From assembly GCA_000802095.1 (NCBI GenBank), contig JUEB01000020.1, positions 1 to 64,000 on the forward strand: DNA of 64,000 nucleotides. The letters run 5' to 3'. Below are positions 6,307-14,938 of this stretch, piece after piece. The position numbers were made by a program, and so were the translations under genes. This DNA is from Peptococcaceae bacterium BICA1-7. GTDB lineage: Bacteria > Bacillota > Desulfotomaculia > Desulfotomaculales > Desulfocucumaceae. The notes under the pieces are model-generated. The model did no database searches, was not told where the DNA came from, and saw only the letters and a program-made list of their open reading frames with translations. Numbering within the stretch: the first letter of the stretch is position 1; each line of letters starts with the position of its first letter.

Positions 6307-7992
6307 CTATTTAAGGAGGCGGGCTTTAGCGTATGTGCGGTACACCTTCGCCACCTCCACAGTCACCGTCTCTCCCACCATCGCCCCGGCCCCCTCAATA
6401 TCCAGTATAAACCCATCCACCCTGGCTATGCCGTCGTTTACATTGGTGACGTGAGGCTCTTCCACCTTTACCTCCAGCAGCTGGCCCTGGCGGACCGGGA
6501 GGGTGTTGGCCTGGATCTCGGCCTGGTTGTACAGGGGGCGGACTTCTACCGATTCTATGTGCTGGCCCTGGGAGCCCCTTATATAGAGGCTTTTGCTGGT
6601 GCGCTGCTCCAGCTCCCTTAGGTTGGCCCCGCCGCTGCCTATGAGCCTGGCGGCCACCAGGGGGTTGGCCTCCACCAGTATGGTATCGGCTGAGGTCTGG
6701 CGGGCCATCTGGCAGATGTGGTTTTTGAAGTGTATGCCCACGGTTTCCTCGGAGAGCACCTTGCCCCTTCCCTCGCAGTAAGGACAGGGCCTTTGCATTA
6801 CCTCGCTGAGGCTGGGGCGCACCTTTTTGCGGGTCATCTCCACCAGCCCCAGCTGGGTGATGCCCAGTATGTTGGTCTTGGTCTTGTCTTTTCTTATCTC
6901 GTCCTCAAGGAGCTGCAGCACTTTCTGCTGGTGCTCCTCCATGTGCATGTCTATAAAGTCCACTATGATGATCCCGCCCAGGTTTCTCAGCCTCAGCTGG
7001 CGGGCTATTTCCACGGCGGCATCAAGATTTGTCCGCAGCACGGTGTCTTCCAGGTTGGTGGTGCCGACATATTTGCCTGTATTTACGTCAATGGCGGTAA
7101 GGGCCTCGGCCTGGTCGATAACTATATAGCCCCCGCACTTGAGCCAGACTTTCCTTTTAAGGGCCTTTTCCAGCTCCTGCTCAATGCCGTAGTCCCTAAA
7201 TATATTGTCTCTCTCATCGTGGTAAACCTTGAATTTGAGCCTGGGGCCGATAATGTCCAGCAGGTCCAGCATTTTCTCGTACTCGTAGCGGGAGTCTATG
7301 GTGAGCCGGTCCACATCCTCGGTAAATATGTCCCTCATAATTCTCTGGATTAGCTCCAGGTCCCGGTGCAGCAGGTTGGGAACCGGACCGTGGGAGGCCC
7401 TCTGGGAGATCTTTTTCCAGAGCTTGGACAGCATGGCCACGTCCTGCCTGAGGTCCTCCTCCTCCACTCCCTCGGCCACCGTTCTTACAATAACCCCCAT
7501 GTCTCCCGGCTTGACCCTGGCGGCCAGCTCCTTTAGGCGCTCGCGCTCCTTCTCATTTTCGATGCGGCGGGAAATGCCTATATAGTCCATGGTGGGCATG
7601 ATCACCAGGTAACGGCCGGGCAGGGTGATGTGGGTGGTCACCCGGGGGCCCTTGGTGCCGATGGGCTCCTTGACTATCTGCACGATCAGCTCCTGCCCCT
7701 GCTTTAGTATGTCGCAGATATTTGTGCCCAGCGCCGACCCCTGTCCGTGGACCTCTGGAGACCTGGCCGGAAGGGCATCCTCCACATATAAGAAGGCGTT
7801 TTTATCAAGCCCTATGTCCACAAAGGCGGCCTGCATGCCGGGCAGCACGTTTTCCACCCGGCCCTTGAAAATATTGCCCACCAGCCTCTGGGTAACCGAC
7901 CTCTCTATATACAGCTCGACCGGGGTTTTGTCCTCCAGGACGGCCACCCTGGTCTCCTCCTCGCTTACGTTTATCACAATCTCTCTAAGCAT
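6307..7992 (-). CDS. rng: Ribonuclease G/E with C-terminal TRAM-like domain
   Basis: An endoribonuclease of 561 residues that matures rRNA and starts mRNA decay. It has an S1 RNA-binding domain at about 37-130, RNase H-like and 5'-sensor regions, and the Mg-binding catalytic core: D302 in IDVNTG and D345 in VDFIDM. The Zn-link PCPYCEGRG (Cys 403 and 406) joins two subunits. The last 60 residues (LLEVKVEEPHV to YRTYAKARLL) read as a TRAM-like RNA-binding domain, which E. coli RNase G lacks. It is the last gene of a run with the two radical-SAM-related genes, 84 bp after the DUF2344 gene. In related Firmicutes rplU-rpmA-obg commonly follow; here an accessory island follows instead. Confidence 0.95.
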   Translation of the reverse strand: MLREIVINVSEEETRVAVLEDKTPVELYIERSVTQRLVGNIFKGRVENVLPGMQAAFVDIGLDKNAFLYVEDALPARSPEVHGQGSALGTNICDILKQGQELIVQIVKEPIGTKGPRVTTHITLPGRYLVIMPTMDYIGISRRIENEKERERLKELAARVKPGDMGVIVRTVAEGVEEEDLRQDVAMLSKLWKKISQRASHGPVPNLLHRDLELIQRIMRDIFTEDVDRLTIDSRYEYEKMLDLLDIIGPRLKFKVYHDERDNIFRDYGIEQELEKALKRKVWLKCGGYIVIDQAEALTAIDVNTGKYVGTTNLEDTVLRTNLDAAVEIARQLRLRNLGGIIIVDFIDMHMEEHQQKVLQLLEDEIRKDKTKTNILGITQLGLVEMTRKKVRPSLSEVMQRPCPYCEGRGKVLSEETVGIHFKNHICQMARQTSADTILVEANPLVAARLIGSGGANLRELEQRTSKSLYIRGSQGQHIESVEVRPLYNQAEIQANTLPVRQGQLLEVKVEEPHVTNVNDGIARVDGFILDIEGAGAMVGETVTVEVAKVYRTYAKARLLK

Positions 7993-8076
7993 GCAAAACC
8001 ATCCTTACAGTCAGGCAAGCACATTTTTTCCTGACAGTTACTGATTCAATTAAAATCAATTTTTGGCTCATAGTGG

Positions 8077-8766
8077 TTAAAATAGGTCTTTGCCTCCATG
8101 CCCCAAAACCCTGGAGCGGGTAATATCAAGGTGGCTGTCCTGGCCAAAATCACCGCACCGCCCGGTTATGGCCGCTACCACCTCCTGGGGGCGGACATTA
8201 AAGCTGCTGGAGGTGATCAGATCCATTTCCAGCACCACTGCGCCCTCTTCCTCCCGGGCGGAAAGGTGCAAAAGTCCCGGGCGAATGTTAAAGGGGATAT
8301 CCCGGCCATCCTTCTTGCGGCGCATTACATTAATCTCCTGAGACTCCAGCAGTCCCTCCAGGCAGCCTTTAAGGCTTCCCGCCCCAGTGGCCGGGGAACA
8401 CCTGCTGTATGCCCTTATAACGTAGGCGGACCGCTCTGTGGAGGCCATCAGGGAAGGAGATCCCTCCTCCACCGGCCTGGCCCCGGTAACCTTCATGCCG
8501 GGGGGCATGGCCCGGTCCAGCGCCTGGGCAACCTCTTCCGGTGAAACGGCAGTATCAAGGTCTATATCCACATACTCCTCCAGCCCGGATACTCCAACCG
8601 ATAGCGGAAAGCCGAAGCTGAACCTGGGATGGGGATTAAATCCCTGGCTGAAGGACACCGGGATTCCAGCCCTGCGAACAACCCGCTCGAAGGTTCTCAG
8701 CATATCCAGATGTGAAATGAATTTGGCGGCCCCCTCTTTAGAGTACCTTATCCTGTATCGGGGCAA
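8077..8766 (-). CDS. TIGR03936/DUF2344 radical-SAM-linked protein
   Basis: A protein of about 229 residues beginning MPRYRIRYSKEGAAKFISHL, the signature start of DUF2344, with GFNPHPRFSFGFPLSVGV at about 45-62. Its biochemical role is not established. In Firmicutes it is nearly always encoded next to the TIGR03960 radical SAM protein and rng, which suggests tRNA or rRNA modification. The start is TTG 8766: GGGGGTG lies 6 bases upstream, whereas GTG 8781 has no SD. The gene overlaps the stop of the radical SAM gene by 29 bp, so the two are probably translationally coupled. Confidence 0.9.
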   Translation of the reverse strand: MPRYRIRYSKEGAAKFISHLDMLRTFERVVRRAGIPVSFSQGFNPHPRFSFGFPLSVGVSGLEEYVDIDLDTAVSPEEVAQALDRAMPPGMKVTGARPVEEGSPSLMASTERSAYVIRAYSRCSPATGAGSLKGCLEGLLESQEINVMRRKKDGRDIPFNIRPGLLHLSAREEEGAVVLEMDLITSSSFNVRPQEVVAAITGRCGDFGQDSHLDITRSRVLGHGGKDLF

Positions 8767-10633
8767 TAACAGCACCCCCACTTATTTCCGGATTTATTCC
8801 CAGGCCGTCGCATACACCGCAGGCAGGGCACTTGCCTCCCCTGCAGTCCGGCGTTGGCCGGGCCTCCATGGCCCTTTTATGTTCTCTGACCAGAAACTTT
8901 CTTTCAATTCCCGCCTCTATGTGGTCCCAGGGCAGTATATCGTCATAGCCGTATCTGCGGTGGGCATACCAGCCGGGGTCAATACCGGTGTCTGAAAAGG
9001 CCTCAAGCCATTTTCGATAGTCAAAGCACTCTGACCAGCCGTCAAAGCGGCACCCCAGCTTAAAGGCCCTCTCCAGCACGGTGGACAGCCTCCGGTCTCC
9101 CCTGGCGAATACACCTTCCAGGATACTTACCTCGGGCTCATGCCATTTATAGGATATCCTTTTGTCCCTGATCAGTGACTTGAGAAAAATCTGCTTTTCT
9201 CTTAGCTCCCCGATGGTATTCTGGGGTTCCCACTGAAAGGGGGTATGGGATTTTGGAACAAAGGAAGAGGCGCTGACGGTAACCTTAAGCCTTCCCTTTT
9301 TAGCGCCGGCCTCCAGTCCTTTTTTGAGAACCTCCTCCGCCAGGCCGGCTATTCCCCGTATATCTTCCATTGTTTCGGTGGGCAGTCCAATCATGAAATA
9401 CAGCTTTACAGCATGCCATCCTGAGGAAAAAGCGGCTGAAACCGCTTCCAGCAGATTTTCACCGGTAACTCCCTTGTTGATCACATCCCTGAGTCGCTGG
9501 GTGCCTGCCTCGGGCGCAAAGGTAAGGCTTGATCGGCGTACCCTCTGTATTTCCCTGGCCAGGTCCACTGAGAAGGCGTCAACCCTGAGCGAGGGGAGAG
9601 AAACCCCCACCCCGCTGCCTCCCATCCTGTCCAGCAGCTCCCGGGCTACCCGGTCTATTCCGGTGTAGTCGGCCGAGCTGAGTGAGGTAAGGGATATCTC
9701 ATCATAGCCGGTGTTTTTAACCAGCCTTTCAGCCTGATCGATCAGTGTCTCGGGAGATTTTTCACGAACCGGACGGTAGATGGCCCCGGCCTGGCAAAAC
9801 CGGCAGCCTCTGGTGCAGCCCCTGAGCACCTCCAGCATTATCCTGTCGTGCACCACCCCGGTGTTGGGAACAATGGGCCTTTCGGGAAAGGGGGACTGGT
9901 CAAAGTTGGCCACCGCCCTTTTCCTTACCTTTTCAGGAGCTCCCTCAACACAGGGGCTGACGGACTGTATGGTTCCGTCCTCATTGTAGAGTACCCGGTA
10001 AAACTCGGGGATGTAAACCCCCTGAATACCGGCCAGCTCTTTTAATAGTCCTTCCCGGCCCCGTCCCCTGCCCGCCTTATAGGCGTCTATTATGTCGTGA
10101 ACGAGCTCTTCCCCCTCACCGATGGCAAAAAGATCGATAAATTCCGCCAGGGGTTCGGGATTGAAGGCGCATGGCCCCCCGGCAATGATCAGGGGAAAGC
10201 CGTCGCCCCGGTCTGCCGACCTTAAGGGTATGCCCGCCAGGTCCAGCATGTTCAATATATTTGTAAAGCTCATTTCATACTGCAGGGTAAAGGCCACTAT
10301 GTCAAACTGGCCCAGCGGCCTCTTCGACTCAATGCTTAAAAGAGGCAGGCCACTTCCCCTTAACTGGATCTCCATGTCCCCCCAGGGCGCAAAGCACCTT
10401 TCCATAAGGGCGTCATCACGGCTGTTAACAGTGTGGTAAAGTATCTGCAGGCCCAGGTGCGACATGCCTACCTCGTAAACATCGGGGAAGGAAAAGGCCA
10501 TTTTTACCGCGGTCTGCTCCCAGTCCTTAACCACCGAGTTAAGCTCGCCACCGGCATAGCGGGCAGGCTTCTGCACCCTGGCCAATAGCCTTTCCAACTG
10601 CACTCCATAGCCCTGATCTGCTGCTAAAGTCAA
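8738..10633 (-). CDS. TIGR03960 family B12-binding-type radical SAM protein
   Basis: A protein of about 631 residues. The [4Fe-4S]/SAM motif is C273-x3-C277-x2-C280 (CTRGCRFC). It is preceded by a Rossmann-like region with FPDVYEVGMSHLGLQIL and GGPCAFNPEPL, as in MiaB/BchE-like enzymes with a cobalamin-binding fold. A Cys-rich tail (CRGGKCPACGVC) near 605-620 could bind a second cluster or zinc. The start is TTG 10633 because GGAGGG lies 6 bases before it; the upstream ATG 10702 has no SD and adds sequence unlike the family. The family is linked to DUF2344 and rng. The substrate is unknown, with RNA modification the usual guess. Confidence 0.9.
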   Translation of the reverse strand: MTLAADQGYGVQLERLLARVQKPARYAGGELNSVVKDWEQTAVKMAFSFPDVYEVGMSHLGLQILYHTVNSRDDALMERCFAPWGDMEIQLRGSGLPLLSIESKRPLGQFDIVAFTLQYEMSFTNILNMLDLAGIPLRSADRGDGFPLIIAGGPCAFNPEPLAEFIDLFAIGEGEELVHDIIDAYKAGRGRGREGLLKELAGIQGVYIPEFYRVLYNEDGTIQSVSPCVEGAPEKVRKRAVANFDQSPFPERPIVPNTGVVHDRIMLEVLRGCTRGCRFCQAGAIYRPVREKSPETLIDQAERLVKNTGYDEISLTSLSSADYTGIDRVARELLDRMGGSGVGVSLPSLRVDAFSVDLAREIQRVRRSSLTFAPEAGTQRLRDVINKGVTGENLLEAVSAAFSSGWHAVKLYFMIGLPTETMEDIRGIAGLAEEVLKKGLEAGAKKGRLKVTVSASSFVPKSHTPFQWEPQNTIGELREKQIFLKSLIRDKRISYKWHEPEVSILEGVFARGDRRLSTVLERAFKLGCRFDGWSECFDYRKWLEAFSDTGIDPGWYAHRRYGYDDILPWDHIEAGIERKFLVREHKRAMEARPTPDCRGGKCPACGVCDGLGINPEISGGAVIAPIQDKVL

Positions 10634-10803
10634 AAATTTCCCTCCAGTTAATAATTCAGGCCACAACCTACGCCGGGAATGCGTGTTCCCGGGTATTAAC
10701 AAAATATACCTGCCGGAGTATATTTCTTCTACAAGGCTTTATAATTTACCTGCGACTTTCCAAAAGTATTCCATAAACCATCTTAGACATTATCCGGCAT
10801 ATT

Positions 10804-11565
10804 TCAGCCGTATATCTGGAGATCCTTGCCGCCGGAAACCTTTATTATGTTTAGAGGCACATCATTTCTCATGATCCTGACCTGTTCCAGGTAGCCATCA
10901 TCGATCAGCCTGTTCATGGCGATGACTATTTTTTTAAAACAGAAATCTCTGTATTCAGTAGGCAGCCCGGTTTTTTCCAGATAGGCCTGGGCCGTCCTGA
11001 TAAAGGTCAGATAGCGGTAGCGCTCTTCCTGTGCGGCAATAAAACGCTTCAAATCCTCCAGGTCAACCTCGTAGCTAATGCCGGTTATTTCTATTACATC
11101 GTCCTTTCCGGCAGCCATCTGAAGCTCCCGGCTTATCGATCCCTTTACCCCCACCACAATTACCCTTCTGCCATCCCTTATCTTAAGCCTGGCTACAATA
11201 TTTGAAAAATGACCATCACCGGTGGCCAGTATTATAATGGCCACATCCCTGTTTTCTTCCTTGAATACAAACAGGTCCTCAACAATCTTGAAATCGGTAT
11301 AGGACTTTTCCTTCCCGCCCACCACCTCGGTCCTGGTGTGCACCACCTCGAAGCTGGCGGCCCTAAGCTTGGGCACCTCGTTTTTAATATAGGGGTTTTT
11401 TTCAAAGTCCCCGTAGGCCCTGGCTGTCATTATCTGCCCGTACTCCCGGGCAATGCTGATAAAGTCCATGGGGTCGGGCTGGGCCCGGTACTTGTTGTGC
11501 ATACTGTAAAACAGGTTTTCATAGTCAACAAAAATAGCCACCTTGCCGGTCTCTCTATTATCCAT
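10804..11565 (-). CDS. NYN-domain (PIN-like) putative RNase
   Basis: A 253-residue protein. NYN/DUF88 (LabA-like) fold at residues 8-150, with acidic metal ligands D14 (IFVDYEN), D91 (YTDFKIVEDL, also D97) and D117 (ATGDGHF, where S/T-G-D-x-D/H is usual). The C-terminal 90 residues resemble a small winged-helix or OST-HTH-like RNA-binding tail, a weaker call. NYN proteins are metal-dependent ribonucleases acting in RNA processing; proximity to rng fits. ATG 11565 has GGTGAAGGTGA just upstream. It is an independent minus-strand gene between the radical SAM gene and spoIVFB. Confidence 0.85.
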   Translation of the reverse strand: MDNRETGKVAIFVDYENLFYSMHNKYRAQPDPMDFISIAREYGQIMTARAYGDFEKNPYIKNEVPKLRAASFEVVHTRTEVVGGKEKSYTDFKIVEDLFVFKEENRDVAIIILATGDGHFSNIVARLKIRDGRRVIVVGVKGSISRELQMAAGKDDVIEITGISYEVDLEDLKRFIAAQEERYRYLTFIRTAQAYLEKTGLPTEYRDFCFKKIVIAMNRLIDDGYLEQVRIMRNDVPLNIIKVSGGKDLQIYG

Positions 11566-11643
11566 ATCACCTTCACCCCCTTTTAGCCCGGTATTTTAAG
11601 TATTGCCCCAATGCGCTAAATCCATGCCCGGGCCAGTTGAAGG

Positions 11644-12519
11644 CTACTGTGAATTGATCTGTCCTATGGGGTAATCAAAGCCGTGCTCAAAAAGAGCATC
11701 AATAATACTGTTTTCTGAAAGAACCCCCTTAAGCTTCAGATCAGCGGAATAAACAGCCACAAAATAAAACTTTTGCGGAAGAAAAAAGCGTACAACCTCC
11801 CCCAGAGTTGCCTCCTCCCGGGCCACCAGACCCTCGGCGTGGAGTACTCCTGACTTTAATAGCTCCTCTTTTTTCTGCATCATCTGCCTCATAAAAAGAA
11901 AGGGGGCGGATAATCTTTCCCTGGTGGCCGCATAAAAAAGAAAAAGGCCGGTGATCAGCACATCCAGTCCGGTTTTGCCCATTGCCAGCCCGGCAGACCC
12001 GGACAGCATAATCACTACCGCCCACACCTGACCCAATCCTGCCGCCCTGTAGGTGGCGTTTTTGATGCCCACCTTGCCGGCCAGGAAGGCCCGGTATACT
12101 CTTCCCCCGTCCAGGGGAAGGGCAGGCAGTATGTTAAAGGCGGCAATGATCATATTGCTCTGCAGAAAAAAGGGGCCCAGGCTGTCATTCCACACCCCGT
12201 AGTTTTTACAGGCCAGCCCGGCCATAAAAAGAATCAGATTACCGGCGGGCCCGGCAGCCGCTATGAGTATCTCCCTGTCCGGCCTCACCGGCATGTCCCC
12301 ACCCATCCTGGTAACTCCCCCAAAGGGAAGCAGCTCCACGTCAGACACAGGAACGCCCAGCTTTTTTGCCATGGCGGCGTGGGCAAACTCGTGGGCCAGC
12401 ACCACTCCAAAGGCGATTAGCCCTTTATCCATAATTCCGGCCACAAAAAACAGGCCCAAAAGGGCCAGAAAAAAAGGATTCAAATAAATATTAACACCCA
12501 TTATCCGGCCTATTTTCAA
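11644..12519 (-). CDS. spoIVFB: SpoIVFB-like intramembrane site-2 metalloprotease (M50)
   Basis: Membrane zinc protease of about 291 residues. HEFAH (H43, E44, H47) in a transmembrane helix and the third ligand in NILPALPLDGGR (D137) are the S2P catalytic set; several further hydrophobic helices follow. The last 70 residues resemble a CBS-type regulatory tail. In sporulation SpoIVFB releases pro-sigma-K, and it is paired here with a SpoIVFA-like gene as in Bacillus. The start is TTG 12519 because AGGGGGG lies 7 bases upstream and the alternative 12555 start overlaps the previous gene without SD. The spacing to the spoIVFA stop is 13 bp, so this is one operon. Confidence 0.9.
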   Translation of the reverse strand: MKIGRIMGVNIYLNPFFLALLGLFFVAGIMDKGLIAFGVVLAHEFAHAAMAKKLGVPVSDVELLPFGGVTRMGGDMPVRPDREILIAAAGPAGNLILFMAGLACKNYGVWNDSLGPFFLQSNMIIAAFNILPALPLDGGRVYRAFLAGKVGIKNATYRAAGLGQVWAVVIMLSGSAGLAMGKTGLDVLITGLFLFYAATRERLSAPFLFMRQMMQKKEELLKSGVLHAEGLVAREEATLGEVVRFFLPQKFYFVAVYSADLKLKGVLSENSIIDALFEHGFDYPIGQINSQ

Positions 12520-12532
12520 GAAGCTGTCCCCC

Positions 12533-13345
12533 CTATTTAACCGGTGGAAAATCAAGCCTGTCCAAAGGGTCGGTCAGTACTCCCTTTTCTCTTAGCTCAA
12601 AGTGAAGTCCCCCGCCGCTGACATCACCGGCCCGGGCTGTATCCCCGACAGCCTGTCCTGCCTCGACGGTCTGCCCCTCAGCCACCTTAACATTTTCTAT
12701 GCCGGCATAAAGGGTATAAACTCCTTCACCATGATCAAGAACCACATAGCGGCCGTATTTCTGGTCGGACCCCACTTTTTTGACTTTTCCGGGCAGGGCG
12801 GCCTTTACAGGGTCACCTGCTTTGGCTGCTATATCAATCCCCGGGTGAAATCTCTCCAAATCGTCAAGGGGGTCCTGATTCCACCCGTATTCCCTCACCA
12901 CCCTGCCGGATACCGGTATGGTCATGGGGCCCTGGGGTTCGCTGGCGCCTACGGCCTCTTTCAGTGCCCCTTCCTGGGGCATCCCGCTGTCCAGCTGGCT
13001 ATCCACTCCGGCCATCTGCAGGCCGAACTTTACGGCCTTCTCCATGGCTGGCCTGACGTCCCAGTCTGTAGTCAGCACATACCTTAAGCCTGACCTCATG
13101 CCCTCGCCCATCGGGTGATCTGTCTGCCTGACCACAAAAAGCAGGGCCAGTATGGACAGCACCGCCGCCACCCTAAACAGGTTGCGCCTGCCGGGAGAAC
13201 TCCTCTCCGGAGGCTGTCCCCAGCCGAAGGATGCCTTTTTTCTTTTAGGCCTGTAATAATCTATCCAGTCATAATCCTGGGTGTATTTTTTATCCTGGTA
13301 AAAATCCTGCAGAAGGGAACTTTTATCTTTCTTCTTCCATAACAA
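12533..13345 (-). CDS. spoIVFA: SpoIVFA-like membrane M23 (LytM) domain protein
   Basis: A protein of about 270 residues: a basic N-terminal cytoplasmic part, one transmembrane helix (about residues 56-72, VAAVLSILALLFVV), an extracytoplasmic linker and a LytM/M23 domain with HPGIDIA and GLHFEL. The usual H-x-H pair has lost its first His (GGGLHFE), so the domain is probably degenerate, as in SpoIVFA, which holds SpoIVFB in check until it is itself cleaved. TTG 13345 (codon 9 of the longest frame) has GGGGGTG 6 bases upstream and is preferred to ATG 13369, which has no SD. It is directly upstream of spoIVFB. Confidence 0.85.
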   Translation of the reverse strand: MLWKKKDKSSLLQDFYQDKKYTQDYDWIDYYRPKRKKASFGWGQPPERSSPGRRNLFRVAAVLSILALLFVVRQTDHPMGEGMRSGLRYVLTTDWDVRPAMEKAVKFGLQMAGVDSQLDSGMPQEGALKEAVGASEPQGPMTIPVSGRVVREYGWNQDPLDDLERFHPGIDIAAKAGDPVKAALPGKVKKVGSDQKYGRYVVLDHGEGVYTLYAGIENVKVAEGQTVEAGQAVGDTARAGDVSGGGLHFELREKGVLTDPLDRLDFPPVK

Positions 13346-13420
13346 TACATTCACCCCCGTTTTTTCCATTTTTGGATACTGAATATATATTTTGGGGGTG
13401 GGACAAATATGACAAGCTAT

Positions 13421-13446
13421 AAAAAAACCGCCGGTATTGCGGCGGT
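13421..13446 (-). terminator. Intrinsic terminator after the FRG gene
   Basis: On the minus strand, ACCGCCG/CGGCGGT with a 6-base loop is followed by TTTTTTTAT. It ends transcripts from the FRG-domain gene before spoIVFA. The same hairpin type recurs at 25245-25263 and 49635-49649. Confidence 0.7.
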
Positions 13447-13551
13447 GCTGTCTTCAGAGGAAAGGGGACACACCTCTCTAATGTGACTGCCCTTGCAGGT
13501 CAGAGGAATGTCCCCGATGGCGGAAATCCAGAATTAATTAGCTGCAAAACT

Positions 13552-13600
<49 letters not shown>

Positions 13601-13654
13601 ATAAAGCAATGCCTGTTAGCAACCTACTGACCAGAGGTATTACCCTTAAGCCAA

Positions 13655-14443
13655 TCACTTCCTCGAAGGGCTGTAGTGCCTTTTAAGCCACCGTGAAAGC
13701 CCGTCAAGGCCCGGGAACATAACCCTTTCAGTAATATTGGCCTGGTCCAGCTTATCACGAATCTCCCACTTAAGATCCGGTGGTATTATTATCTTGTAAA
13801 AGATGTCCGGGTGATCGACCAGCCAGTTATCCAGCAGTGCCCCATTACTGCTGATCATTGAAAAAAGGGCGTACTGGTTAATTATCCGGTCATCCAGTGA
13901 GGGCGGCTCAAAAAAAACCACGAAGTCATCGTTGGAAAGCCCGTCAAACTCCGGGAGGCTCGCCGCCGCCCGGGACAGCATCTCCACGGTAAATCCGTTG
14001 GCCCCCTCCCACTCCAGTATTTCTCTGAGAGACGCCGGCAGGTACTTGTGGGCAGCCACATAGTCCACGCTCCAGATTACCCCGTCTATATCAAACTTCT
14101 CCAGGTTTGCGGTGGCAAAGTGCATGGCCACATAGGGAGAAAAGGTCCAGTCCAGCAGCCTGGTGGGAAGCCCGTGGTGCTGTGCCACGGCCAGCCAGTT
14201 CCAGATGGAGTCCCCGCTGACTGCGTCCATGTGGGCATACTTTCTGAAATTCCGGAGAATGTGGTTTTCCAGGGTGCCGTAAAGCCCTTCCAGTCTCATC
14301 AGGCTTGTCTTCAGCTGGTAAGACGTATCCGACAGGCCGCGGTATACGTAGTTTGACCTGAACCTCTTCAGAGGCTCCTGCCACGATCCCTCAAATACCA
14401 GCTCGTTCAGCTCAACCCAGCTGTATACTTTAATGTCTTTCAC
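13655..14443 (-). CDS. FRG-domain protein
   Basis: A 262-residue protein with an FRG domain (PF08867): YRGLSD at 34-39, QHHGLPTRLLDWT near 88-100, and a later RIINQYALFS. The domain is named for its Phe-Arg-Gly signature, here Tyr-Arg-Gly. The activity is not established; FRG proteins occur sporadically in accessory and defence-type loci. GTG 14443 has GAGG upstream. The gene sits alone, with its own terminator, between spoIVFAB and rodA, where related genomes usually have no such gene, so it is probably an acquired single-gene insertion. Confidence 0.85.
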   Translation of the reverse strand: MKDIKVYSWVELNELVFEGSWQEPLKRFRSNYVYRGLSDTSYQLKTSLMRLEGLYGTLENHILRNFRKYAHMDAVSGDSIWNWLAVAQHHGLPTRLLDWTFSPYVAMHFATANLEKFDIDGVIWSVDYVAAHKYLPASLREILEWEGANGFTVEMLSRAAASLPEFDGLSNDDFVVFFEPPSLDDRIINQYALFSMISSNGALLDNWLVDHPDIFYKIIIPPDLKWEIRDKLDQANITERVMFPGLDGLSRWLKRHYSPSRK

Positions 14444-14627
14444 CGGCTAACCTCACCTGCCCCTCTATACCCCTTGATTCTTTATTTATTCTAAAAATCC
14501 TGCGCTAATACCTCTCCCTTATAACTGACCTGTGGAGTATTAAAGCTATTGTTGCGGCAGAAGCCGCCCGCATAGTAGAATATAGTATAAGGCAGGAACA
14601 GCCAAATAAAAACGGGGGAACAATGCT

Positions 14628-14834
14628 ATGGATCAGCGGGATGCAAAAGTATATCAGTTTGACCCGCAGAAAAAAAGAAAGCTCAAGGCCGTTAATTACA
14701 TATCCCCTGAAAAAAAGCAGCTTTTGCGGGATAGAAAGAAGGCCCATATAGACAAAAGGAATTTTTATATCGGCGCAGCCGCACTGCTGTCGGTAATAGC
14801 AGCCATCACTATGATAAAACTTTATCTCATGTAA
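14628..14834 (+). CDS. Small single-pass membrane protein
   Basis: A 68-residue protein: a strongly basic N-terminal half (PQKKRKLKAVNY, KKQLLRDRKK), one transmembrane helix at about 47-66 (FYIGAAALLSVIAAITMIKL) and almost no C-terminal tail. This predicts N-in topology with a positively charged cytoplasmic arm. GGGGGA lies 8 bases before ATG 14628, and a strong terminator follows the stop, so the unit looks genuine and monocistronic. It is the only plus-strand gene in the morphogenesis block. The family is not recognised. Confidence 0.65.
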   Translation: MDQRDAKVYQFDPQKKRKLKAVNYISPEKKQLLRDRKKAHIDKRNFYIGAAALLSVIAAITMIKLYLM

Positions 14835-14846
14835 AACTCGATGACA

Positions 14847-14878
14847 AAAGGCATCCGCCAACAAAGCGGATGCCTTTT
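14847..14878 (+). terminator. Intrinsic terminator after the small membrane gene
   Basis: AAAGGCATCCGC/GCGGATGCCTTTT, a 12-bp stem with a 7-base loop followed by TTTATTTATT. It probably also serves rodA from the other side, through its A-rich 5' flank. Confidence 0.8.
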
Positions 14879-14883
14879 ATTTA

Positions 14884-14917
14884 TTCTGACTTCTGAATTC
14901 TGAATTCTGTATTCCGA
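14884..14917 (+). repeat. 7-nt repeat unit (GAATTCT type) ending TCCGACC
   Basis: Units of the form TTCTGAA repeat with a 7-base period and end in TATTCCGACC. This is one end of the dispersed MITE-like family, lying between the terminator and the rodA stop. Confidence 0.65.
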
Positions 14918-14938
14918 CCCCTGAGAAATGCCCATAAG

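Noticed and set aside
6593-7353. Plus-strand frames opposite rng (up to 211 residues)
   Set aside because: They are shadows of the rng reading frame in G+C-rich DNA, without SD sequences or family resemblance.
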